DNA of 10,148 bases from an uncultured Actinomycetes bacterium (GTDB taxonomy: Bacteria > Actinomycetota > Actinomycetes > Nanopelagicales > Nanopelagicaceae): NCBI GenBank assembly GCA_903842855.1, contig CAIMNT010000135.1:1-10148 (forward strand). Reading direction: 5' to 3'. Made by a program: the position numbers and the translations under genes. Below the pieces are notes generated by a model, which saw only the letters and a program-made list of their open reading frames with translations, was not told the origin of the DNA and did no database searches. This document shows, piece by piece, positions 1 through 8,000 of this stretch; position 1 is the first letter of the stretch, and each line of letters starts with the position of its first letter.

Positions 1-1208
1 ACTCCACCTGGAGCCTGTCCAGTCGAGATATGGATCGCCTTACCCAAGATCGATTGTGAGGCTGGAATAGTGATGCCGACGCCAGTGAATACCGCCTTGG
101 TGATGCTGGCTCTGGTTCCATCAGATTTGGCGATCGCGGCCAATATAACCTGAACTGCTGCTACACCGTAGAGCGAATAGGCACCGACTGGAGGGTTTCC
201 ATACGCCTTCACGTAAGAGGCTAGGAATTTCGACGCGACGCCATTTGGCTGGTTCTTGGTCAACAAATTATTCGAAATGCCCGCAATGCTGAGATAGGCG
301 CCTTGTGCATCTGGGGAGTTAACAAATGCGCTGTATCCAGTAAAACTATCCGGAGCCATGAATTTAACTTTGGTGTTATCGCCCAGAATTGCAACTTTGT
401 TCTTTATAAGGGTCGCACCGTTATTGATATAGCTTCCGGCTGCGAAGATCGCCTCGGGGGCAAGTGGGGCAATCTTTTTAAAGATATCAGTGTAATCGGC
501 TTGATTCGGATCCCAGCTTTCGCCAACGGAACCAGTTGATAGCACTTTAAGCCCAATCGCCTTTGCTTTTGCAGTAAATGATTGTGCTACGCCCTGGCCA
601 TACGTCTGACCATCGTTGAGAACATAAACACTCTTTACACCCTTTGATTTTAAAAATTCGGCTTCTGCCGCACCTTGTTAATCATCGGTGGTGGAGACAC
701 GGGCGTAGTTGCGGACCCCTGTCGGATAGTAAATATCGGGTTCGCCCTCATGAGAAGGCTTAGTTAACCCAGGACTGGTATTCGCATTGGAGACGATCAG
801 CATCGCACCTTTCGGCGCCTGATTGAGAATTGGAACTTCAAGTTTGGCACAGCCCGAGTTGAACGGTCCCATCACTGCAACCTCTGACTTATTCGCCACG
901 TGCGATTGGGCATTGAGCGCGCATTGAACCGGGTCCCACCCGTTTGAGGTGTCGGTTGCATTGTTGTAAAGCTTTAAGGCGACCTTAAATTTTCCAGCGG
1001 TGTAATTGATCTGTTTTAGGTATAAGGCAATCGCATTGTTTGTTGAATTACTTGAATCCAAATCTGAGGGATCGAGCGGAAGATCAGTTGCGATCACTAA
1101 AGTTTTTGTTCCAGCAGCTTGAACTTGCGAGGTCGAACTCAGAGCAACTCCTGTTGAAGCGAGTGAGGCAATGGCAATCGCGCTCGTAAGACGAGTAAAT
1201 TTCCTCAT
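1..1208 (-). pseudogene. Branched-chain-amino-acid-type ABC substrate-binding protein, interrupted by in-frame TAA; 3' end outside window
   Basis: This would be the extracytoplasmic binding protein of an ABC importer of the Leu/Ile/Val (HAAT, Peripla_BP_6) type, which captures an amino acid and passes it to a membrane permease. Residues 1-32 form a Sec signal peptide: MRK(F)TR, a hydrophobic run, then VQA-AG as a likely cleavage site; there is no lipobox cysteine. Codon 177 (positions 678-680) is TAA. The same frame then stays open for all 225 further codons to the window edge and continues the family fold, with QGAAEAEFLKSKGVKSVYVL, then DGQTYGQGVA, then GAYSLYGVAAV near the C-terminus. About 402 codons are visible, close to full family length. 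The ATG is chosen for the signal peptide and an AGGAG 7 nt upstream. It follows pdtaR by 34 nt and may be cotranscribed. The stop could be a real inactivating mutation, a strain polymorphism or a sequencing error. The exact ligand is not readable. Confidence 0.85.
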
Positions 1209-1215
1209 TCGTCCG

Positions 1216-1220
1216 CTCCT
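1216..1220 (-). promoter_or_regulatory. Ribosome binding site of the substrate-binding protein gene
   Basis: AGGAG lies 7 nt before the ATG at 1208-1206. It supports that start, and shows that translation initiation of the interrupted gene is still intact. Confidence 0.75.
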
Positions 1221-1242
1221 ACCTTCTTATAGTGGGTAAAAA

Positions 1243-1854
1243 CTATCTATCCGGTACAGCGTCGGGCGAGATAACGGCGAGCGCAACATCCTTCATGGAA
1301 ATGCGGCGATCCATGGCGGCACGTTGAATCCAACTAAAAGATTCTGGCTCAGAGAGATTGAGGGTCTTCATCAAAATTCCCTTGGCTCGATCAATAATCT
1401 TACGAGTCTCAAGACGCTCTTGGAGATCTGAGACCTCACTCTGCAGCGCCTTCTGTTCGCGGTGGCGACTAACTGCGATCTCAATGGCGGGCACTAGATC
1501 CGAGATGCTAAAGGGTTTAACGACATATGCCATTGCGCCGGCATCGCGAGCCCGCTCTACCAACTCCCTCTGGCTAAAAGCTGTAAGCATCAGCACTGGA
1601 GAAATTTCGATGATCTGCTCCGCCGCAGAGATTCCATCCAACTCGGGCATCTTGACATCCAAAATGGCGATATCAGGCAGGTGCTCCTTAGCGAAGGCGA
1701 TCGCTTCTACTCCATTGGTCGCTTCGGCAACGACTTGATAGCCCGCATCAGTCAGCATCTCCACCAGGTCAAGGCGAATGATCGCCTCATCCTCGGCAAC
1801 GAGAATGCGCAGCGGGGCGCTGGGCGCCTTACCTTTACCTTCTGCTTGTGTCAT
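1243..1854 (-). CDS. pdtaR: PdtaR-type response regulator with ANTAR RNA-binding domain
   Basis: This is a cytoplasmic two-component regulator of 203 residues. The receiver domain (about 16-128) has the acidic pair E21/D22, phospho-acceptor D66 in ILDVKMP, T91 in MLTAFSQ and K113 in VVKPF. A short helical linker (about 132-152) leads to an ANTAR domain (about 150-195) with the signature RAKGILM..L..SEPESFSWIQRAAMDRRISM. Phosphorylated ANTAR proteins bind paired RNA hairpins and act as antiterminators or otherwise control transcripts; in mycobacteria PdtaR is phosphorylated by the histidine kinase PdtaS. No kinase gene is in this window, as is usual for the pair. The sequence closely follows Rv1626 as I remember it, but appears about two residues shorter just before MLTAFSQ. 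The ATG at 1854 lies one base after the tRNA 3' end. The only SD-like bases (GAGG) are part of the tRNA acceptor strand and end 3 nt before the ATG. The N-terminal length matches the family, so I keep this start. Confidence 0.93.
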   Translation of the reverse strand: MTQAEGKGKAPSAPLRILVAEDEAIIRLDLVEMLTDAGYQVVAEATNGVEAIAFAKEHLPDIAILDVKMPELDGISAAEQIIEISPVLMLTAFSQRELVERARDAGAMAYVVKPFSISDLVPAIEIAVSRHREQKALQSEVSDLQERLETRKIIDRAKGILMKTLNLSEPESFSWIQRAAMDRRISMKDVALAVISPDAVPDR

Positions 1855-1855
1855 G

Positions 1856-1928
1856 TGCCTCGAGTCGGATTTGAACCGACACTGTGCGGATTTTGAGTCC
1901 GCCCTCTCTACCGTTGGAGTACCGAGGC
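1856..1928 (-). tRNA. tRNA-Leu(CAA) with a short, class I-size variable loop
   Basis: The folded cloverleaf is 73 nt including discriminator A73; CCA is not encoded (the next bases are CAT). The acceptor stem is GCCTCGG/TCGAGGC with one G-U pair at 7-66. The D arm has a 3-bp CTC/GAG stem with a C-A mismatch inside it, and loop AACGGTAGA. The anticodon stem GCGGA/TCCGC is perfect and closes loop CTCAAAA, giving anticodon CAA (reads UUG, leucine). The T arm is GTCGG-TTCAAAT-CCGAC. Known leucine tRNAs in bacteria are class II with a long variable arm; here the variable loop is only 5 nt (ACAGT). The D arm and A73 do look leucine-like. It lies between pyk and pdtaR on the same strand. Confidence is high that this is a tRNA gene, lower for its charging identity. 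Confidence 0.85.
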
Positions 1929-1938
1929 CTTTCTCGGT
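1921..1938 (-). promoter_or_regulatory. Leader hairpin competing with the tRNA acceptor stem
   Basis: On the minus strand ACCGAG (1938-1933) can pair with CTCGGT (1926-1921) around a six-base loop AAAGGC. The 3' arm is tRNA nucleotides 3-8, so this hairpin and the mature acceptor stem cannot form together. The RNase P cleavage point would fall in the loop. Pairing is visible; any role is inference. Confidence 0.5.
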
Positions 1939-1940
1939 GC

Positions 1941-1964
1941 GAACTTCGCCGCGCCAAGAAGTTC
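1941..1964 (-). repeat. 7-bp inverted repeat upstream of the tRNA
   Basis: GAACTTC (1964-1958) and GAAGTTC (1947-1941) are perfect inverted copies around 10 bases (TTGGCGCGGC on the minus strand). No T-run follows, so it is a poor intrinsic terminator for pyk. It covers the expected start of transcription from the TATGAT box at 1972-1967. It could be an operator or a processing hairpin. Confidence 0.5.
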
Positions 1965-1966
1965 AC

Positions 1967-1996
1967 ATCATACCTAGTCGTAACGAGTGGGAATAA
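1967..1996 (-). promoter_or_regulatory. Possible promoter for tRNA-pdtaR
   Basis: TATGAT (1972-1967) matches the sigma70 -10 consensus at 5 of 6 positions and sits in the 78-nt gap between the pyk stop and the tRNA. The -35 is weak: TTATTC at 1996-1991 with an 18-nt spacer. Transcription would begin near 1960, about 30 nt before the tRNA. Read-through from pyk is the alternative. Confidence 0.35.
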
Positions 1997-2006
1997 CGGC
2001 TAGAAA

Positions 2007-3449
2007 TTAGCTCCGATATGCAGGATGGACGCCATCAATGGCATCTCCCACGATATGTACTCGCAGCGCGTTGGTAGAACCAGGGATTCCTGGAGGTGCA
2101 CCAGCAATGATGACTACGGGATCTCCCTTTGAGACTCGACCTGACTCGATAAGTAGGGCATCTACCTGCTTGACCATGGCATCGGTGTTGCTGACCACTG
2201 GAATGATGAGAGATTCCACGCCCCATGAAAGAGCCAATTGATTGTAAACAGGAATTTCAGGGGTGAGGGCAAGGATCGGAATTGCTGAGCGCAGACGCGA
2301 GATGCGCCTGGCTGAGTCGCCACTTTGAGTAAAGGCAACAAGGTATTTGGCTCCAACTATTTCGCCAACTTCCTTGGCCGCTTTGGTGATCGCTCCACCT
2401 TTTGTTGCTGGATTGTGCTTGAGAGGTGCAATTTGATCGAGCATCGCCTCTTCCGTACGAGCGATGATTCGAGCCATCGTTGCAACGGCTTCGATTGCAA
2501 AGGCACCGACGGAGGTCTCACCGCTCAACATGAGTGCATCGGCTCCATCGAGAACCGCGTTGGCGCAGTCAGTGGCCTCAGCGCGCGTTGGGCTGGAATT
2601 TGTGATCATCGAATCCAACATCTGGGTGGCCACGATTACTGGCTTTGCTGCGGCTCGGGCGAGCGCAATGCAACGCTTCTGTACCAATGGAACTTCTTCG
2701 ATCGGCATCTCGACACCGAGGTCACCGCGAGCGACCATGATTCCATCGAATGCGGCGACAATCTCTTCCAAATTATCTACGGCTTGCGGCTTCTCAATCT
2801 TGGCGATGACGGGGCGGAAGATTCCTTCTTCGGCCATGATGCGATGCACATCATCGATATCTTTTGCATTTCGTACAAAGGAGAGGGCGATGAAATCTGC
2901 ACCGGCGCGTAGTCCCCAACGAAGGTCATCCATATCTTTCTCGGAGAGAGCGGGAACAGAGACCGCCACTCCTGGAAGATTGATACCTTTATTATTACTC
3001 ACAAAACCTGGCTGAATAACTTTAGTGACGACGTTGTTTCCGTTGACCTCAACGACCTCAACGGTGACCTTGCCGTCATCGATCAAGATTCGATCGCCCG
3101 GCTTACAATCCCCCGCCAGACCCTTGTACGTAGTTCCGCAAATATCCTTGGTTCCCTCAACCTCATCGGTCGTAATTGTAAAAATATCGCCACGGAATAA
3201 TTCATGTGGACCATCTTTAAAGCGCGCTAGGCGAATCTTGGGTCCTTGAAGATCTACGAGCACGGCCACTGGGCGTACAGCATTCTTAGCACCGGCTCGG
3301 ACTAGATCCAAGCGATTTTGATGCTCTTCGTATCCTCCGTGTGAGAGATTGAGTCGCGCCATATTCATTCCAGCAGCGATCAATTCAGCTACCTTCTCTG
3401 GCGACTCAACGGCCGGACCCATCGTGCATACAATTTTCGCTCTTCGCAT
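2007..3449 (-). CDS. pyk: Pyruvate kinase
   Basis: This enzyme converts phosphoenolpyruvate and ADP to pyruvate and ATP in the last step of glycolysis, in the cytoplasm as a tetramer. At 480 residues it has the usual bacterial length, without the extra C-terminal phosphohistidine-like domain seen in some Firmicutes. The (beta/alpha)8 barrel starts with KIVCTMGPA and has R32, N34, S36 and H37 in MNMARLNLSHG. The B domain (about 68-165) follows DLQGPKIRLARF. Catalytic K217 and metal ligands E219 and D243 lie in AKIEKP and MVARGDLGVE, and T275 in ATQMLDSMI. The C-terminal regulatory domain (about 345-475) ends with the loop AGAPPGIPGSTNALRVH. All expected catalytic residues are present. The ATG at 3449 gives the standard N-terminus but has only a weak TAGG eight bases upstream. 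It lies 113 nt after gltD, separated from it by a strong hairpin, so it is probably its own unit. Confidence 0.97.
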   Translation of the reverse strand: MRRAKIVCTMGPAVESPEKVAELIAAGMNMARLNLSHGGYEEHQNRLDLVRAGAKNAVRPVAVLVDLQGPKIRLARFKDGPHELFRGDIFTITTDEVEGTKDICGTTYKGLAGDCKPGDRILIDDGKVTVEVVEVNGNNVVTKVIQPGFVSNNKGINLPGVAVSVPALSEKDMDDLRWGLRAGADFIALSFVRNAKDIDDVHRIMAEEGIFRPVIAKIEKPQAVDNLEEIVAAFDGIMVARGDLGVEMPIEEVPLVQKRCIALARAAAKPVIVATQMLDSMITNSSPTRAEATDCANAVLDGADALMLSGETSVGAFAIEAVATMARIIARTEEAMLDQIAPLKHNPATKGGAITKAAKEVGEIVGAKYLVAFTQSGDSARRISRLRSAIPILALTPEIPVYNQLALSWGVESLIIPVVSNTDAMVKQVDALLIESGRVSKGDPVVIIAGAPPGIPGSTNALRVHIVGDAIDGVHPAYRS

Positions 3450-3476
3450 ATGTTCAGCCTAAGCCATCTCTTCAGG

Positions 3477-3503
3477 GGAATCGGGCGAGATTCCGGGTGG
3501 AAT
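3477..3503 (-). promoter_or_regulatory. Three alternating half-sites in the pyk leader
   Basis: On the minus strand the order is ATTCC (3503-3499), GGAATC (3494-3489), GATTCC (3482-3477). The middle element is complementary to both neighbours, giving a 5-bp hairpin with a 4-nt loop or a 6-bp hairpin with a 6-nt loop, which exclude each other. As DNA they are overlapping inverted half-sites. A TATTAA box (3508-3503) abuts the array and is the best -10-like sequence I see for pyk, without a convincing -35. Confidence 0.4.
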
Positions 3504-3533
3504 TAATAAGTTACGCAATCGTTAGGAAGTTAT

Positions 3534-3557
3534 TTTAGGGGGAAAGATCCCCCTAAA
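3534..3557 (-). terminator. Terminator-like hairpin after gltD
   Basis: A perfect 9-bp stem, TTTAGGGGG with CCCCCTAAA, closes a six-base loop (ATCTTT on the minus strand). It begins 5 nt after the gltD stop. The following bases (ATAACTT) are A/T-rich but not a T-run, as is common in actinobacteria. It probably ends the gltBD transcript. The motif is palindromic and could also act in protein binding or transcript stability. Confidence 0.65.
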
Positions 3558-3562
3558 TACCC

Positions 3563-5020
3563 TTAAACAGTGAGAGATCGCGAAGTTGGGAGAATTGGTG
3601 CGGGAAGTCCGGTCTCTCCCAGTAAGAATTCATCAACCGCGGCAGCGGCGCTTCGACCTTCTGCAATCGCCCAGACAATGAGTGATTGACCGCGACCAGC
3701 ATCTCCGCAGACAAATACTCCTTCAACCGAAGATGCAAACTTCTCATCTCGTTTTACATTGCCGCGCTCGTCGAGTTCAACCTCTAATTGAGTGATGAGA
3801 TCTGATTTCTCGGGTCCAAGAAATCCCATTGCAAGGAAGACTAAATCTGCAGGAATCTCGCGCTCGGAATTTGCGACCTTCTCAAATTTTCCGTTGATGA
3901 ATTCGGTCTCGACCAATTTGATCGCCTTAACATTCCCCGCACCATCGCCGATGAACTCCTCTGTTGAGACGGCATAGAGTCTCTCGCCTGCCTCCTCGTG
4001 GGCGCTGCTTACACGATAGATCATGGGATACGTTGGCCAAGGCTGATTAGCGGGACGCTCCTCTGTAGGACGTGGAAGAATTTCAAGTTGTGTAACGCTG
4101 GCTGCACCCTGTCGGATTGCAGTGCCCAAGCAATCGGCACCGGTATCGCCACCACCCAGGATCACAACATGTTTGCCGTGAGCGTTGATGGGAGGTTGAC
4201 TTTCCAATTCTCCTAGACCTTGTTTGTTACCCCAGGGCAGATATTCCATCGCCTGGTAAATACCTTTGTTGGAACGACCAGACACGTTGAGATCACGCCA
4301 ATTGGTGGCTCCGACCGCAAGAACAACGGCGTCGTATCTGTTACGTAGTTCCACGCCGTTGATATCAACACCAACATTTACACCAGCGCGGAAGCGAGTT
4401 CCCTCAGCCTCCATCTGTGCGATTCGGCGATCCACGATGGATTTCTCCATCTTGAATTCAGGAATTCCATAACGTAACAGCCCCCCGATGCGATCGGCTC
4501 GCTCGTAGACCGCGACGGTATGGCCAGCCCGCGTCAATTGTTGCGCCGCTGCCAGACCAGCAGGACCTGAACCAATAACAGCTACCGTCTTGCCAGTGAG
4601 ACGATCTGGTGGAAGTGGAGTGACAAGCCCATTGTTGAATGCCTCTTCGATGGTGCGTAGCTCTACCTGCTTGATCGTGACCGCGTCGGCATTGATACCC
4701 ACCACGCATGCCGTCTCGCAAGGTGCAGGGCATAAGCGACCAGTAAATTCTGGAAAATTATTTGTGGCATGAAGGCGGTCAATAGCCTCTGAGCGCTCTC
4801 CGCGCCAGATTAGATCGTTCCACTCTGGGATGAGATTTCCGAGTGGGCAACCTTGATGGCAGAAAGGAATGCCGCAATCCATGCAGCGCCCCGCCTGCTT
4901 CTGTAGCTCGGCAAAAGGTTGCTCCTCGTAAACCTCTTTCCAATCTTTAATTCGCACATCGACTGGGCGACGCTTAGGCGTCTGTCGATCGGTCGTTAAA
5001 AATCCCTTTGGATCAGCCAC
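3563..5020 (-). CDS. gltD: Glutamate synthase (NADPH) small subunit
   Basis: This subunit takes electrons from NADPH through FAD and passes them to GltB, which makes glutamate from glutamine and 2-oxoglutarate. At 485 residues it has normal length. The N-terminal cysteine-rich region has C46, C49, C54 and C58 (C-x2-C-x4-C-x3-C) and then C97, C101 and C105 in LCPAPCETAC; these hold the two [4Fe-4S] clusters at the subunit interface. The FAD Rossmann motif is G150-S-G-P-A-G155. The NADPH-binding motif is VVILGGGDTGADC at about 290. The C-terminal FAD segment is VFVCGDAGRGQSLIVWAIAEGR. Translation starts at GTG (5020-5018), inside the last codons of gltB with an 8-nt overlap, and has a strong GGAGG six bases upstream. 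The two subunits are therefore likely translationally coupled in a fixed ratio. Confidence 0.97.
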   Translation of the reverse strand: MADPKGFLTTDRQTPKRRPVDVRIKDWKEVYEEQPFAELQKQAGRCMDCGIPFCHQGCPLGNLIPEWNDLIWRGERSEAIDRLHATNNFPEFTGRLCPAPCETACVVGINADAVTIKQVELRTIEEAFNNGLVTPLPPDRLTGKTVAVIGSGPAGLAAAQQLTRAGHTVAVYERADRIGGLLRYGIPEFKMEKSIVDRRIAQMEAEGTRFRAGVNVGVDINGVELRNRYDAVVLAVGATNWRDLNVSGRSNKGIYQAMEYLPWGNKQGLGELESQPPINAHGKHVVILGGGDTGADCLGTAIRQGAASVTQLEILPRPTEERPANQPWPTYPMIYRVSSAHEEAGERLYAVSTEEFIGDGAGNVKAIKLVETEFINGKFEKVANSEREIPADLVFLAMGFLGPEKSDLITQLEVELDERGNVKRDEKFASSVEGVFVCGDAGRGQSLIVWAIAEGRSAAAAVDEFLLGETGLPAPILPTSRSLTV

Positions 5021-8000
5021 GGGTTGCCTCCATTACTGCCTCGTCCACACTCAAACCTTCTCGTTCTGCCCGTTCCATCGCAGCTAATACCTTGGCATAG
5101 TCGCGCGGCATCACCATCGAGATTCGAGCGCTCTGTGTATTCCAATCGCTCAAAAGTGATTGCGCCACGAAAGAGCCCGTCTCGTTGGCGAATTTACTGA
5201 TCAACTCCTGCACCTGTTGAGATCGTGCTGGAGTCAAGGTAAGAACATCGACCATCTCGGGATTTACCAACCTTGGATCAAGATCTAGCACGAAGGCAAC
5301 TCCACCTGACATTCCAGCTCCAAAGTTACGACCAGTTGCGCCAAGAACGATCGCTATTCCACCGGTCATGTACTCACAACCGTGATCGCCAACTCCCTCG
5401 ACGATTGCGGTTGCCCCGGAGTTACGAACACAGAAGCGTTCACCAACGATGCCGCGAATAAATATCTCACCACTGGTAGCCCCATAGCCGATGACATTTC
5501 CGGCGATGACGTTCTTCTGGGATTCAAAGGTGGCGCTCTCATCAGGTTGAACTACTACGCGACCACCCGAGAGTCCCTTACCAACATAGTCATTGGTATC
5601 TCCAAAGAGACGAAGTGTTAGACCCTTAGGAATAAATGCTCCGAGTGATTGACCGGCAGATCCACGCAATGAGATGTCAATTGTGTTCTCTGGCAGGCCA
5701 ACTCCTCCAAATGTGCGAGTAAGTTCGGCACCCAACATCGTGCCAACTGTTCGGTTGACGTTACGCACTGGAAGATTAATCGCTACAGATTCACCGCGTG
5801 ATAGCGCAGGTTCGGCGAGTTCAATGAGTTTGTTATCGAGTGCCGCACTTAGGCCGTGGTCTTGTACCTCAGTGTTCTTGCGAGAACCTGCGAAGAGCGG
5901 TGCCTTCAACAATGGAGCAAGATCAAGTCCACTCGCCTTCCAATGATCTACCGCATCACGAGTATCGAGGAGCTCTACTTGGCCGATCGCCTCTTCGATC
6001 GAGCGGAAACCTAACTTCGCCAACCACTCACGTACCTCTTCAGCGATATATTCGAAGAATGTCTCGACAAACTCTGGTTTTCCAGAGAAGCGTTGGCGTA
6101 GAAGTGGGTTCTGCGTGGCCACGCCTACTGGACATGTGTCGAGGTGGCAGACGCGCATCATGACACAACCAGAAACAACCAGTGGAGCCGTTGCAAAACC
6201 AAACTCCTCTGCTCCCAAGAGAGCAGCAATGACTACATCGCGACCGGTCTTCATCTGACCATCAACTTGAACGACGATGCGATCGCGCAGCCCATTTAGC
6301 ATGAGGGTCTGTTGCGTCTCCGCCAAACCTAACTCCCATGGAGCACCTGCGTGCTTCAACGAAGTGAGCGGTGATGCGCCAGTTCCACCATCATGACCAG
6401 AGATGAGAACAACATCTGCGTGTGCCTTTGAAACCCCTGCAGCAACAGTGCCGACACCGACTTCAGCCACCAGCTTGACGTGAACCCGAGCGTACTTGTT
6501 GGCATTCTTAAGATCGTGAATCAGTTGCGCTAGATCTTCAATGGAGTAGATGTCGTGATGTGGTGGAGGTGAGATAAGTCCGACTCCCGGCGTTGAGTAA
6601 CGCACTTGAGCAATCCATGGATAGACCTTGTTTCCAGGAAGTTGGCCACCTTCACCAGGCTTGGCGCCTTGTGCCATCTTGATCTGAATGTCATCGGCGT
6701 TCACCAGGTACTCGCTCGTTACTCCAAAACGTCCCGACGCAACCTGCTTGATAGATGAGCGACGCGAATCCCCATTTGCATCTGGAATATTACGCGCCGG
6801 GTCTTCTCCGCCTTCACCAGTGTTTGATTTACCACCTAGTCGATTCATGGCAATAGCCAGGGTCTCATGTGCCTCTTGCGAGATGGATCCGTATGACATT
6901 GCACCTGTTGCAAAACGCTTGATGATGGAAGAAGCAGACTCGACCTCGTCGATTGAAATTGGTCTACGAACTCCCTCCTTGAATTTAAAGAGCCCACGCA
7001 GGGTCATTAAGTTCTTAGATTGATCATCGACCAACGTGGTGTACTGCTTGAAAATGTCATAACGCTTAGCGCGGGTGGAGTGCTGCAACTTGAAGACAGT
7101 CTCTGGATTAAAGAGGTGCGGCTCTCCCTCGCGACGCCATTGATACTCGCCACCGATCGGCAACTTCTTGGTACCTGGAATCTCACCCATAGGTGGGTAT
7201 GCAATGTGATGGCGTTTGATGGTCTCTTCGGCCAAGGTATCTAGCGATACCCCACCAAGACGTGAGGTAAGACCGGTGAAGTATTCATCCACCACTTCTG
7301 AAGATAATCCAATCGCTTCAAAGACCTGTGCGCCGTGATAAGAAGCGATGGTAGAAATTCCCATCTTCGACATCACCTTGAGTACGCCCTTGCCGAGCGA
7401 TTTGATGAGATTGGCTACAGCCTTTTCAGGAGTTATGCCGGTAATGACGCCCTGGCGAACTAGATCTTCGGCGCTCTCCATAGCAAGGTAAGGGTTTACC
7501 GCTGAAGCTCCGAATCCGACGAGGAGTGCGACATGGTGCACCTCGCGGACCTCACCGCTCTCGATTACTAAACTCACTCGAGTACGTGTCTTCTCTCTAA
7601 TGAGGTGATGATGTACCGCAGCTGTGAGCAAGAGGGTGGGAATTGGTGCCTCTTCGCTATCGCCATCACGATCAGAGAGAACGATGATCCGGGCGCCATT
7701 GGCAATCGCTTCAGATACCTCAGCCCGGATCTCTTCGATTCTTTCGCGCAGCGCCTCTCCCCCGCCCAGAGCTGGGAAGAGTCCTCTCACAACATGCGCA
7801 TCAAAATCAGGATGCTCTCCATCTGCATTTACGTGGATGATCTTTGCTAGTTCATCATTATCTATGACTGGAAAATCGAGTGAGATCTGTCGGCATGAAT
7901 CCGGAGATGGATTGAGCAGATTTGATTCCGCACCGATCGTCTGTCCCAAGCTGGTAACCATCTCTTCACGAATCGCATCAAGAGGAGGGTTGGTAACTTG

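Noticed and set aside
303..539. 78-aa plus-strand open frame
   Set aside because: It is antisense to the part of the binding-protein gene beyond the TAA, whose minus-strand frame clearly continues the family fold.
1226..1231. TATAAG as a -10 box for the binding-protein gene
   Set aside because: No -35 at a suitable distance, and the resulting start site would fall on the ribosome binding site.
2325..3015. Two long plus-strand open frames (195 and 183 aa) opposite pyk
   Set aside because: They lie fully antisense to a well-conserved enzyme, have no recognisable domains and no clear ribosome binding sites; codon bias of pyk explains the open frames.
3534..3557. Hairpin after gltD as an ANTAR-type hexaloop target
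   Set aside because: The loop ATCTTT has A1 but not G4, and there is no partner hairpin; a terminator role is simpler.
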